Shown one piece after another: positions 7,808 through 13,538 of a stretch of 16,534 nucleotides of DNA. The notes beneath the pieces were generated by a model. It was given only the letters and a program-made list of their open reading frames with translations, was not told the DNA's origin and did no database searches. The position numbers and the translations under genes are program-made. Within the stretch, counting starts at the first letter, position 1. Each line of letters opens with the position of its first letter. Origin of the DNA: JAPLKX01 sp035530195 (GTDB lineage: Bacteria; Hydrogenedentota; Hydrogenedentia; Hydrogenedentales; SLHB01); assembly GCA_035530195.1 (NCBI GenBank), contig DATKVG010000159.1, positions 1 through 16,534 on the forward strand, written 5' to 3'.

Positions 7808-7822
7808 CAACAAAGATTACCG

Positions 7823-7913
7823 GAATATCCAAAATAGACGTGTCTTGTAATAGAATACCCAAAGTGAATGTATACTTGCTATAGAGTATCCAAAATGAAC
7901 GCCTCTTGCTATA
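7823..7913. repeat. Three imperfect 30-31 bp tandem repeats
   Basis: The units are 7823-7852, 7853-7883 and 7884-7913, each beginning GA(A/G)TAYCCAAA and ending TTG(C/T)(A/T)ATA. The second unit is one base longer. The region is AT-rich against a GC-rich background and lies between divergently transcribed genes (GT-C-like to the left, prepilin-like to the right). Such iterons often bind a regulator; that role is an inference. The third unit ends in the TATAAT of the likely promoter. Confidence 0.75.
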
Positions 7914-7915
7914 AT
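7910..7915 (+). promoter_or_regulatory. Likely -10 box for the prepilin-like gene
   Basis: A perfect TATAAT sits at the end of the third tandem repeat, 121 bp upstream of the chosen start. The -35 region at the expected distance (around 7887, TATCCA) is a poor match. This would suit an activator-dependent promoter using the repeats as sites, which is inference. Confidence 0.4.
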
Positions 7916-7924
7916 ATGGCCATC

Positions 7925-7964
7925 CGCGGCGGAAGGTCTGGTCCTCGCCGCGCCGGGGGGGGAG
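7925..7964 (+). promoter_or_regulatory. GC-rich hairpin and G8 tract in the prepilin leader
   Basis: CGCGGCG at 7925-7931 pairs with CGCCGCG at 7946-7952 across a 14-nt loop. A run of eight G (7955-7962) then continues as GGAG. The G run sits just before an alternative ATG at 7968. It could act as a ribosome binding site for that ATG or affect leader structure. Homopolymer runs of this length can vary in replication. Confidence 0.35.
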
Positions 7965-8036
7965 ACTATGTTCTTGAACGTATTGGTGGAAAGTTATTGC
8001 ATGGAAGCATTGCTGAAACTGAGAAGGAGTGTAGCC

Positions 8037-8828
8037 ATGTCTAGAAGGCCCGGTTTTACTTTGATTGAATTGTTAGTCGTCATAGCCATAATCGGTATTC
8101 TTGCGGCCATATTGCTCCCGGCGCTGGCTCGGGCGCGCGAGGCGGCCCGGCGATCGAGCTGCCAGAACAATCTCAAGCAGATGGGAGTCGTGTTTAAGAT
8201 GTACGCCAATGAGTCCAAAGGGCAAAAGTGGCCTCCCAAGACAGTCGCGTTAAGCTTTGCGCCGGAACCGGCAACTCTTTATCCTGAATATCTGACGGAC
8301 GTGAACGTTCTGATATGCCCATCGGATCCCTCGGGGAAATCGATGCTCGAGCCCAACAGCGACAACACATGGGTCGACGAGATGGGACAGGTGGACTTGG
8401 CCCGGCTGGCCGAGGAGGGGGATGCTTCTTATGGCTACTTCGGGTTTGCCATTGGCTCGAATGAGTGGCTGCAAGGCTGGGACAATCCGGCGGACATTAA
8501 CGTGGCCATGGTACCGGTTTTTGCGAATCCGGATGAGGATTTTGAGTTGACTCATCCTTTACTGGGCACGCTCCAGGTATACCGGCTGCGTGAAGGAATT
8601 GAACGGTTTTTCATCACCGATATCAATAACCCCGCGGCCAGCGCCATCGCCCAATCGGAATTGGCTGCCATGTTCGACGTGATGAACCTGAGAGCGGAGG
8701 ATTTTAACCACGTGCCCGGCGGGGCCAATGTATTGTTCATGGATGGTCACGTTGAGTTTATCCGCTATCCAAGCGACCAGTTCCCGGTGACGGAGGAGTT
8801 TGCGACGCTGGCTTCGGCTCTGAGTTAG
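8037..8828 (+). CDS. Prepilin-type N-methylation/DUF1559 protein
   Basis: The protein has 263 residues from ATG 8037, which has GAAGGAG at 8023-8029 with 7-nt spacing; upstream in-frame ATGs (7968, 8001) would give an unusually long leader. MSRRPG-FTLIELLVVIAII is a type IV prepilin signal: cleavage after Gly, Phe at +1 and Glu at +5. The hydrophobic helix runs into LPALARAREAARRSSCQNNLKQMG, the hallmark of DUF1559 major-pilin-like proteins. Near the C-terminus HVPGGANVLFMDGHVEF is the family's H-x9/10-DG signature, with ten residues between His and DG here. Two more Cys lie in the mature domain region or nearby. These proteins occur in large paralogous sets in Planctomycetes-type bacteria and are thought to be processed by a prepilin peptidase and inserted in pseudopilus-like structures. 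The specific role is unknown. No pilus assembly genes are adjacent. Confidence 0.88.
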   Translation: MSRRPGFTLIELLVVIAIIGILAAILLPALARAREAARRSSCQNNLKQMGVVFKMYANESKGQKWPPKTVALSFAPEPATLYPEYLTDVNVLICPSDPSGKSMLEPNSDNTWVDEMGQVDLARLAEEGDASYGYFGFAIGSNEWLQGWDNPADINVAMVPVFANPDEDFELTHPLLGTLQVYRLREGIERFFITDINNPAASAIAQSELAAMFDVMNLRAEDFNHVPGGANVLFMDGHVEFIRYPSDQFPVTEEFATLASALS

Positions 8829-8844
8829 CGACACGCCGGTTGTT

Positions 8845-8923
8845 GTGGACCTGGTGGACACTGTGGACTTAGTGGACATCGTGGACGACAAAACCCGAAG
8901 TCGGCTATGTCCACAGTGTCCAC
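8845..8923. repeat. GTGGAC 9-bp tandem array with inverted copy
   Basis: GTGGAC occurs at 8845, 8854, 8863, 8872 and 8881, an exact 9-bp period with variable three-base spacers (CTG, ACT, TTA, ATC, GAC). At 8909-8923 GTCCACAGTGTCCAC is the perfect reverse complement of 8854-8868. The transcript could therefore form a 15-bp stem with a 40-nt loop. It lies between the prepilin stop codon and the thpR start, ending 20 nt before thpR. It may act as a terminator or regulator, or be a passive repeat. Confidence 0.85.
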
Positions 8924-8943
8924 TACATTGAGTAATGGGCTTT

Positions 8944-9501
8944 ATGAGAACCTTTGTTGCGATCGAGGTTCCGGGGTTTATTCATGCGGCGTTGGAAGAG
9001 CTGAAAGGTCGGCTTCGGGGGGCTGGGGTGCGGGCGTCGTGGGTGAAGCCTGGGAATATTCATCTGACGCTTCGTTTTCTGGGCGAGATCGACGCGGATC
9101 AGGCGGCGGGGCTTGTTGACATGCTCGAGATCGAGTATGCGTCCATCCGTCCGTTTGTGTTGCAGGTATGCGGCGTTGGGGCGTTCCCGAACGCGCGGCG
9201 GCCGAGCGTACTTTGGGTGGGGTGCGAACCCGCCGAGGGCCCGCTCGAGCGGGTTCAGCAGGCGGCGGAAACGGCGGCGCGCGCGGTGGGGCTTGCGCCG
9301 GCTGCGAAGGGGTTCCGGGCGCACCTGACGGTTGGGCGGGTCAAGGACTGGCGGGCGGCGGGGCCGGTGGCCGATGCGCTGGATCAGGCTAAGGATTTTG
9401 ATGCAGGTGAATTCGAGGCGTCGGGTGTGGCACTATTCAGGAGCCGGCTTATGTCGACCGGCGCCGTTTACGAGCGGCTGAGGGAGTTTCGGTTCTCATG
9501 A
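8944..9501 (+). CDS. thpR: RNA 2',3'-cyclic phosphodiesterase (2H family, formerly LigT)
   Basis: This 2H-superfamily enzyme opens RNA 2',3'-cyclic phosphates and can act as a reversible 2'-5' RNA ligase. The protein has 185 residues starting MRTFVAIEVP; an in-frame ATG at 8935 only adds three residues. The two catalytic H-x-T motifs are HLTL (H40, T42) and HLTV (H127, T129), spaced as usual for a family of about 180 residues. WVKPGNIHLTLRFLGE and the Phe-rich end AVYERLREFRFS are typical. The stop codon overlaps the next start (ATGA), so it is coupled to the YggT gene. There is no strong ribosome binding site, and the leader contains the GTGGAC inverted repeat. Confidence 0.92.
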   Translation: MRTFVAIEVPGFIHAALEELKGRLRGAGVRASWVKPGNIHLTLRFLGEIDADQAAGLVDMLEIEYASIRPFVLQVCGVGAFPNARRPSVLWVGCEPAEGPLERVQQAAETAARAVGLAPAAKGFRAHLTVGRVKDWRAAGPVADALDQAKDFDAGEFEASGVALFRSRLMSTGAVYERLREFRFS

Positions 9502-9782
9502 TGTCGATGTCGGTCGAGGGATTGCCGGCGCGTGCGGCTTATACCGTGTTCACGCTGTACATGATGGTGATCCTGTTGCGGTGGGCGGCGGCGTACCTTC
9601 AGATCGACCTGTACAATCCGCGGCTGCGCTGGGTCAAAACCATGACGGACCCGTTGATCAATTTAGCGAAACGGTACGTGCCGACGCTGGGCCCGCTGGA
9701 TTTTTCGGTGCTTGTGGCGTTGGTGGTTGTGTACGTGCTGAGACAGGTGACGGTGAGCGTTCTCAGCGGCCTTTTTGTGTGA
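9498..9782 (+). CDS. yggT: YggT family small membrane protein
   Basis: The protein has 94 residues with two hydrophobic segments: about 16-36 (YTVFTLYMMVILLRWAAAYL) and 69-92 (SVLVALVVVYVLRQVTVSVL). Between them lies DPLINLAKRYVP--GPLDFS, the diagnostic YggT core (DP-x-x-x-x-R-x-x-P-G-x-D-S-P-like, with some substitutions). YggT proteins are inner-membrane proteins linked to cell division or osmotic tolerance in some bacteria; their biochemical role is not settled. The start is at the ATGA overlap with thpR. Several ATG codons occur close together (9498, 9501, 9507), so the exact first residue is uncertain. The 36-nt gap to pcm suggests an operon. Confidence 0.85.
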   Translation: MMSMSVEGLPARAAYTVFTLYMMVILLRWAAAYLQIDLYNPRLRWVKTMTDPLINLAKRYVPTLGPLDFSVLVALVVVYVLRQVTVSVLSGLFV

Positions 9783-9818
9783 CCGCTTGTTTTTTTGCGG
9801 GGGTAGGGCTGTTCAGCG

Positions 9819-10472
9819 ATGCACGCCTCTGATTTTACGGACGCGCGGAACCAGATGGTTGACGCGCAGTTGGCGGCGCGCGGGATCAACGACCCGCGGG
9901 TGCTTGCGGCCATGCGGAGAGTCCCCCGGCATCTGTTCGTGTCCGACGACCTGCGCCCGTACGCTTACGAGGACCACCCGCTCGCCATCGGCCACGGGCA
10001 AACGATTTCGCAGCCGTACATGGTGGGTATCATGACGCAGGTGCTGGGGCCGGGCGAGGGCGATCGGGTGCTCGAGATCGGGACGGGTTCGGGTTATCAG
10101 TCGGCGGTTCTGGCGGAACTTTCGGGGGAGGTGGTGACGGTCGAGCGGAACGCGATGCTGGCGGGGAGGGCGGCGGAACGGCTGGCTGAGTTGGGCTACT
10201 CGAACGTGCGGGTGATAGTGGGCGACGGATCGGAAGGCTGGCCGGACCTGGGGCCGTACGACCGGGTGATGGTGACGGCGGGGTCGCCCAAGGTTCCCGA
10301 GCCGCTCAAGGCGCAACTGAAAGAGGGCGGTCGTCTGGTGTGCCCGGTGGGATCGCGGGAACTCCAGACACTCTGGATCGTGACGCGCAGGGGTGGTGCG
10401 TATGAACTGGGCAGCAGCATCAATTGCGTGTTTGTTCCGCTGGTGGGCCGGGAGGGTTGGGCGGAGAAATGA
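9819..10472 (+). CDS. pcm: Protein-L-isoaspartate O-methyltransferase
   Basis: The enzyme methylates L-isoaspartyl residues using S-adenosylmethionine, starting repair of aged proteins in the cytosol. The protein has 217 residues, near the usual bacterial length of about 210. It opens with RNQMVDAQLAARGINDPRVLAAMRRVPRHLFV. The conserved HPLAIGHGQTISQPYMV is at about residues 53-69. The SAM-binding motif I is VLEIGTGSGYQSAVLA (about 84-99), then VTVERN (motif post I), and a YDRVMVTAGSPKVPEPL segment. ATG 9819 is preferred over the ATG at 9855, since the family normally starts upstream of the MVxxQL segment. It is the last gene of the thpR-yggT-pcm cluster. Confidence 0.95.
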   Translation: MHASDFTDARNQMVDAQLAARGINDPRVLAAMRRVPRHLFVSDDLRPYAYEDHPLAIGHGQTISQPYMVGIMTQVLGPGEGDRVLEIGTGSGYQSAVLAELSGEVVTVERNAMLAGRAAERLAELGYSNVRVIVGDGSEGWPDLGPYDRVMVTAGSPKVPEPLKAQLKEGGRLVCPVGSRELQTLWIVTRRGGAYELGSSINCVFVPLVGREGWAEK

Positions 10473-10476
10473 GTAG

Positions 10477-10499
10477 GGCGGCTGTCTGCCCCAGCCGCC
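10477..10499. terminator. Hairpin between convergent pcm and GntR genes
   Basis: GGCGGCTG at 10477-10484 pairs with CAGCCGCC at 10492-10499 across a 7-nt loop (TCTGCCC). It begins five bases after the pcm stop codon. No U run follows on either strand, so it would be a weak or Rho-assisted bidirectional terminator. Confidence 0.45.
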
Positions 10500-10525
10500 T
10501 CCTCAATCCCAAACCTTGCAACCCG

Positions 10526-10942
10526 CTATTTTCTTTTTGCGGGCTGGTACGGCGCGGTTTTGGCGTCGACCGTCTCGCTGACGACCTTTCGGACCTCGTT
10601 GGTGTTGAGGCCGGAGGCCATGCATTCGGCGACGGCGTCGATCAGGTGGCCCTTGACCATGCTGACGGTGGTGTCTTTGCAGATCTTGGGCGCCTTGTCG
10701 GCGACGGTGACGCCGACGCCCCGCCGGGTATGCACCAGTTGCAGGAGTTCCAAGTCACGGTAGGCCTTGGTGACCGTGTTTGGATTAATGTTGAGCATGC
10801 CGGACATCTCGCGGACCGACGGCAGTGTTTCACCCGGCTTGAGCCGTCCTGAGGCGATGGCGAACTGCACCTGATTCTCGATCTGGACGTATACGGCGAT
10901 CGGGCTTTCGATGTTCACACAAAAACTGAGTTTCTCGGCCAT
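10526..10942 (-). CDS. GntR family transcriptional regulator, small YtrA type
   Basis: The protein has 138 residues from ATG 10942. A longer open frame upstream to 11092 covers the promoter region and is not used; MAEKLSF follows GAGG upstream on the minus strand. An N-terminal winged helix-turn-helix spans about residues 20-80 (VYVQIENQVQFAIASGRL, then PGETLPSVREMSGMLNINPN, then TVTKAYRDLE). The C-terminus is only about 58 residues (KDTTVSMVKGHLIDAVAECM), too short for a FadR or HutC ligand domain. This fits the YtrA subfamily, which usually represses its own ABC-transporter operon. No ABC transporter is adjacent in the window, so it is an orphan here. It is convergent with pcm. Confidence 0.85.
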   Translation of the reverse strand: MAEKLSFCVNIESPIAVYVQIENQVQFAIASGRLKPGETLPSVREMSGMLNINPNTVTKAYRDLELLQLVHTRRGVGVTVADKAPKICKDTTVSMVKGHLIDAVAECMASGLNTNEVRKVVSETVDAKTAPYQPAKRK

Positions 10943-11009
10943 GTTGATTTTCCTCGCTTCCTTAACTTCGTTTCTACGTTCTTCTTCCTTTGGGTCCCTA
11001 ATATGGGTT

Positions 11010-11039
11010 ATTTTACCACGTATGTAGTCAAGTTTACAA
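11010..11039 (-). promoter_or_regulatory. Possible promoter of the GntR regulator gene
   Basis: On the minus strand TTGTAA (11034-11039) and TAAAAT (11010-11015) are 18 bp apart. Transcription would start around 11003, giving a leader of about 60 nt. The spacer contains GTAAAC-TT-GACTAC, an imperfect dyad that might be a GntR operator for self-control. Both calls rest on pattern only. Confidence 0.35.
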
Positions 11040-11363
11040 GCAAGCGGAGACAAAACTCGTATTGTCGACCATATTGGAGCCTGTTCCCGCACTGTTGTAA
11101 AAGGGGTTCACAAACTGCAAGACGTGAACAAGTTCAGTAGGGTATTGGAAGTGGACATATCGGCCGCGAGTTCCGCGGGGCGGTTCTGCAGGCGCCGTGC
11201 GCGGTTTTTAGGCCCCGCAATTCCCGCAAACCTGCTCCGTAACTCGGTGCCAGGGAAAACTGTTTACTGATCTTGCACGGCCTTAATCTATGGGTGAAGG
11301 GGAATATTCCCGCTTTGGCCCGGCCACGCAGGATCGCAAACCGACCGCGTCGCGCCCCGCCGC
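11040..11363. other. Non-coding spacer between the GntR gene and rsmI
   Basis: No supportable gene is visible. It holds an inverted repeat GCGGGGC (11175-11181) / GCCCCGC (11212-11218), inside which GCGC-CGT-GCGC at about 11192-11202 is followed by GGTTTTTA. A perfect 12-bp palindrome GGGAATATTCCC is at 11300-11311. Any of these could be a transcript end or a protein-binding site. Confidence 0.4.
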
Positions 11364-12092
11364 TTATTGTGCCGTATCATTTTTTTTGAATTTGGGGTTG
11401 GAGCCGGCGATAACGATGGTGATTTCGCCTTTGGGCGTTTTTTCCTTGAAGCGTTCCGCTAGTTCGTCGAGGTATCCGCGGTGTACTACCTCGAACTTTT
11501 TGGTGAGCTCGATGCAGACGGCGGCTAGCCGGTTTCCAAGGACTTCGCGCGCGTCCTGGAGCAGTTTACCGACGCGATAGGGGGATTCGAAGAGGACGAG
11601 GGAGTGGGGGAGATCGCGCTCGAGGGCGAGGAAGGTTTTACGTGGTCCGGGTTTTCTTGGGGGGAATCCTTTGAAGGTGAAACTCGAGGTGGGGAGGCCG
11701 GATGCGACTAGCGCGATGGTGACGGCGCTGGGGCCGGGAATAACTTCGACGCGGAATCCTTTGTTTCGGCATTCGGCGATGATGCGGTATCCGGGGTCGC
11801 TGATGCCGGGGTAGCCGCCGTCGGTGGTGAGTGCGACGGACTGGCCGGTTTCGAGTAGGCCGAGGATGCGATGTCCGGCGGCGGGTTCGTTGTGCTCGTG
11901 GTAGGAAAAGATGGTTTTTGGGCTTTTGACGGCGTGGCGTTCGAAGATACGGCGGGTAATCCGGGTGTCTTCACAGGCGAGTGCATCGACTTCGCCCAGG
12001 ACGCGGAGGGCGCGGAGGGTGATGTCTTCGAGGTTGCCGATGGGCGTGGCAATGACGTAAAGGGTGGGGGGATGGGGTTCGGGTTCAGGCAT
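11364..12092 (-). CDS. rsmI: 16S rRNA (cytidine(1402)-2'-O)-methyltransferase
   Basis: The enzyme adds the 2'-O-methyl group to C1402 in the decoding centre of 16S rRNA, using SAM. The protein has 242 residues from ATG 12092; a longer open frame runs back into the repeat-filled spacer and is not supported. It belongs to the tetrapyrrole-methylase fold. Visible motifs are YVIATPIGNLEDITLRAL (about 12-29), CEDTRITRRI (40-49), SYHEHNE (63-69), TTDGGYPGISDPGYRI (89-104), VIPGPSAVTIALVASGLP (117-134), then FTFKGFPPRK. The C-terminus (GEITIVIAGSNPKFKKND) matches the end of the family and is slightly short of the longest members. A weak AGGGA lies about 11 nt upstream of the start. Confidence 0.95.
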   Translation of the reverse strand: MPEPEPHPPTLYVIATPIGNLEDITLRALRVLGEVDALACEDTRITRRIFERHAVKSPKTIFSYHEHNEPAAGHRILGLLETGQSVALTTDGGYPGISDPGYRIIAECRNKGFRVEVIPGPSAVTIALVASGLPTSSFTFKGFPPRKPGPRKTFLALERDLPHSLVLFESPYRVGKLLQDAREVLGNRLAAVCIELTKKFEVVHRGYLDELAERFKEKTPKGEITIVIAGSNPKFKKNDTAQ

Positions 12093-12113
12093 TATGAGAC
12101 GTCCCTGGTGGAA

Positions 12114-12219
12114 GGATGAAGGATGAATTGATTGCGGATTGCGGAGTGACACGGACGGACAGAAACGCGCCGGCGATCGAAGTCACGGACGAACACGGAC
12201 ACACACGGACGAACACGGA
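12114..12219. repeat. Stacked short tandem repeats between the GHMP kinase and rsmI genes
   Basis: Several short arrays lie together: GGATGAA twice (12114-12127), ATTGCGG twice (12131-12144), then CACGGACGGAC (12150-12160). A 16-bp unit CACGGACGAACACGGA then occurs exactly twice with a 20-bp period (12184-12199 and 12204-12219). The block occupies nearly the whole 135-bp spacer. No gene or terminator is obvious here. Confidence 0.75.
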
Positions 12220-12227
12220 TGGAGTTC

Positions 12228-13226
12228 CTAATCTGCGATGTCGGGTTTGAGGATGAACGTGTTGTGGTCGTTGTAGACTTTTTCGAGGCGTTTGTACATG
12301 GCCTCGTTTTCGTAGGTTCCGACGACGGCGCCGCCGGACCCGGCGAATTTGCAGTGTGCGCCCTGTTCTCGGGCGAGCATAACCATTTCGACGTTTCTCG
12401 GGTCGAGCTTGTAGAGGTTTCTGCGGAGGTCGAAGTTTTTGTCGAGCCATGGTCCGATTTCGTCGCCACGTGCGGCGCGGATGAGGTCGCGGCATTCCTG
12501 TGCGTAACTTGCGAACTCCTGCATGGCGGCGACGACTTCCGGGTCGCCTTCGAGCCATCGTTCGCGGATGTTGTTGTGGAATACTTCGGAACCTTCGGCG
12601 AGGTCTTTCCGGTAGGCAATGAAAAGCGGTGGCAGGAGGTTAGGGTCGATTTCTTCGTAGATGCCGTGGTGCTGAGTTTCCATGAGTTCGCGGTTGAAAT
12701 CCATGAAGACGCAGCCCTCGTACGTCTGTATGACGCGGTCCTGGAGGCCTGCGGCGATTCCGAGTTCGTCGGTTTCGACGCTGAGTATGAGGTTTGGCAG
12801 GAGGGGTTTGGGGATGTGGACGTCGTAGAATTCCATGAGAGCGCGTAGTGTTGCGGTGACGAGCGCGCTCGAGCCGGCCAACCCGACGCGGATGGGGACG
12901 GTGGACCGGTAGCGGATGGAGAAGTTGTGTTCGCGGAGGGTGATATTGTGCTGCTCGCAGTAGTCGAGGAACTTTCGGATGGTGGCTTTCATGAGCCGGA
13001 TGCCGCCGTAGTAGCCCTGGGCCTTTACGTCTTCGCGGAGGTCGCGCATCGAGGCGTATTTGAACCGGTCCTGGAAGCTGGGGACGATTTCGAGTTCGGG
13101 GCTTTCGTACATGGTGACTTTGGCGGCGAAATCTCGGATGACGAAGCTGATGGTTTTGCCGTAATAACCGTCGGACGGGTTGCCGATCAGGCCGGCTCGG
13201 GCGTATGCGGTAGCTTCACAGATCAT
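12228..13226 (-). CDS. GHMP family sugar kinase, glucuronokinase-like
   Basis: The protein has 332 residues from ATG 13226, with AAGGGA about 9 nt upstream. It has GHMP-kinase layout: N-terminal ARAGLIGNPSDGYYGKTISF (about 9-28), the ATP-binding PIRVGLAGSSALVTATLRAL (111-130), and motif 3 AHCKFAGSGGAVVGT near 291-305. The N-terminal pattern with G-NPSD--YGRT/KTIS resembles plant glucuronokinases, which phosphorylate D-glucuronate at C1 for UDP-glucuronate salvage. Galactokinase-type N-termini differ. I therefore lean to a glucuronokinase or another sugar-1-kinase, but substrate is not proven. Both flanking spacers are repeat-rich, and no nucleotide-sugar pyrophosphorylase is adjacent. Confidence 0.8.
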   Translation of the reverse strand: MICEATAYARAGLIGNPSDGYYGKTISFVIRDFAAKVTMYESPELEIVPSFQDRFKYASMRDLREDVKAQGYYGGIRLMKATIRKFLDYCEQHNITLREHNFSIRYRSTVPIRVGLAGSSALVTATLRALMEFYDVHIPKPLLPNLILSVETDELGIAAGLQDRVIQTYEGCVFMDFNRELMETQHHGIYEEIDPNLLPPLFIAYRKDLAEGSEVFHNNIRERWLEGDPEVVAAMQEFASYAQECRDLIRAARGDEIGPWLDKNFDLRRNLYKLDPRNVEMVMLAREQGAHCKFAGSGGAVVGTYENEAMYKRLEKVYNDHNTFILKPDIAD

Positions 13227-13320
13227 TGCGGAAATCCCTTTGGTAAGAGAACAGGATACGGAAGAGAGGGAGCGCGATCAAGGGCCGGTGGGACCAGAAG
13301 AGACCAAAGGGACATAAAAA

Positions 13321-13348
13321 ATGCGGAATGCGGAACGCGAAACGCGGA
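13321..13348. repeat. Heptamer tandem repeat (ATGCGGA-like, four copies)
   Basis: ATGCGGA (13321-13327), ATGCGGA (13328-13334), ACGCGAA (13335-13341) and ACGCGGA (13342-13348) are contiguous and then followed by ATGG. The unit is close to the ATTGCGG pair at 12131-12144, suggesting one repeat type in two spacers. Confidence 0.65.
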
Positions 13349-13360
13349 ATGGTGTGTAAA

Positions 13361-13456
13361 GGCGCAAAAAGCGGCGCAAAAAGTGGCGCAAAAAGCGGCG
13401 CAAGAAGCGGCGCAAGAAGCGGTGCAAAAAGCGGCGCAAAAAGCGGCGCAAAAAGC
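13361..13456. repeat. Eight tandem copies of a 12-bp unit (GGCGCAAAAAGC)
   Basis: Units start every 12 bp from 13361 to 13445, with exact phase. Four match GGCGCAAAAAGC fully and the others differ at one base (AAAAAGT once, AAGAAGC twice, GGTGCA once). On the minus strand the array reads GCTTTTTGCGCC repeatedly, giving a U5 tract every 12 nt. It abuts the palindromic element at 13456-13531. The frame reads as AKSG repeats on the plus strand and as AAFC repeats on the minus strand, but no start signal or family supports a gene. Confidence 0.9.
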
Positions 13457-13531
13457 GGGGACAGGCACGCTTTCTTCAAACTGCCGAAGAAGCGCCTCCA
13501 AACTGCCGGAGGCGTCGCGAGCCAGTCCCCG
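13456..13531. repeat. Palindromic element with three-way-junction fold and twin octaloops
   Basis: The outer stem pairs 13456-13470 with 13517-13531 as CGGGGAC / GTCCCCG, then GGC / GCC, then CGC / GCG, separated by two A-A mismatches. Inside are two hairpins. Hairpin 1 is TTCTTC (13472-13477) / GAAGAA (13486-13491). Hairpin 2 is CGCCTCC (13493-13499) / GGAGGCG (13508-13514). Both enclose the same eight-base loop AAACTGCC. T6 follows on the plus strand (13532-13537), and the minus-strand side continues with GCTTTTTGC, so it could terminate in both directions. The plsY stop codon begins at 13541 on the minus strand, ten bases from the element. I recall similar GGGGACTGGC... elements from Planctomycetes/Hydrogenedentota-like genomes, but cannot verify this here. 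Confidence 0.85.
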
Positions 13532-13538
13532 TTTTTTG

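Noticed and set aside
10943..11092. N-terminal extension of the GntR regulator to 11092
   Set aside because: The extra 50 residues cover the likely promoter, have no family similarity, and the ATG at 10942 fits the normal YtrA-type start.
12093..12152. N-terminal extension of RsmI to 12152
   Set aside because: The added residues are encoded by the short tandem repeats of the spacer, and the family starts close to the ATPIGN motif.
13361..13456. 12-mer array considered as a CRISPR
   Set aside because: The units are contiguous with no spacers and far too short, and no cas genes are present.
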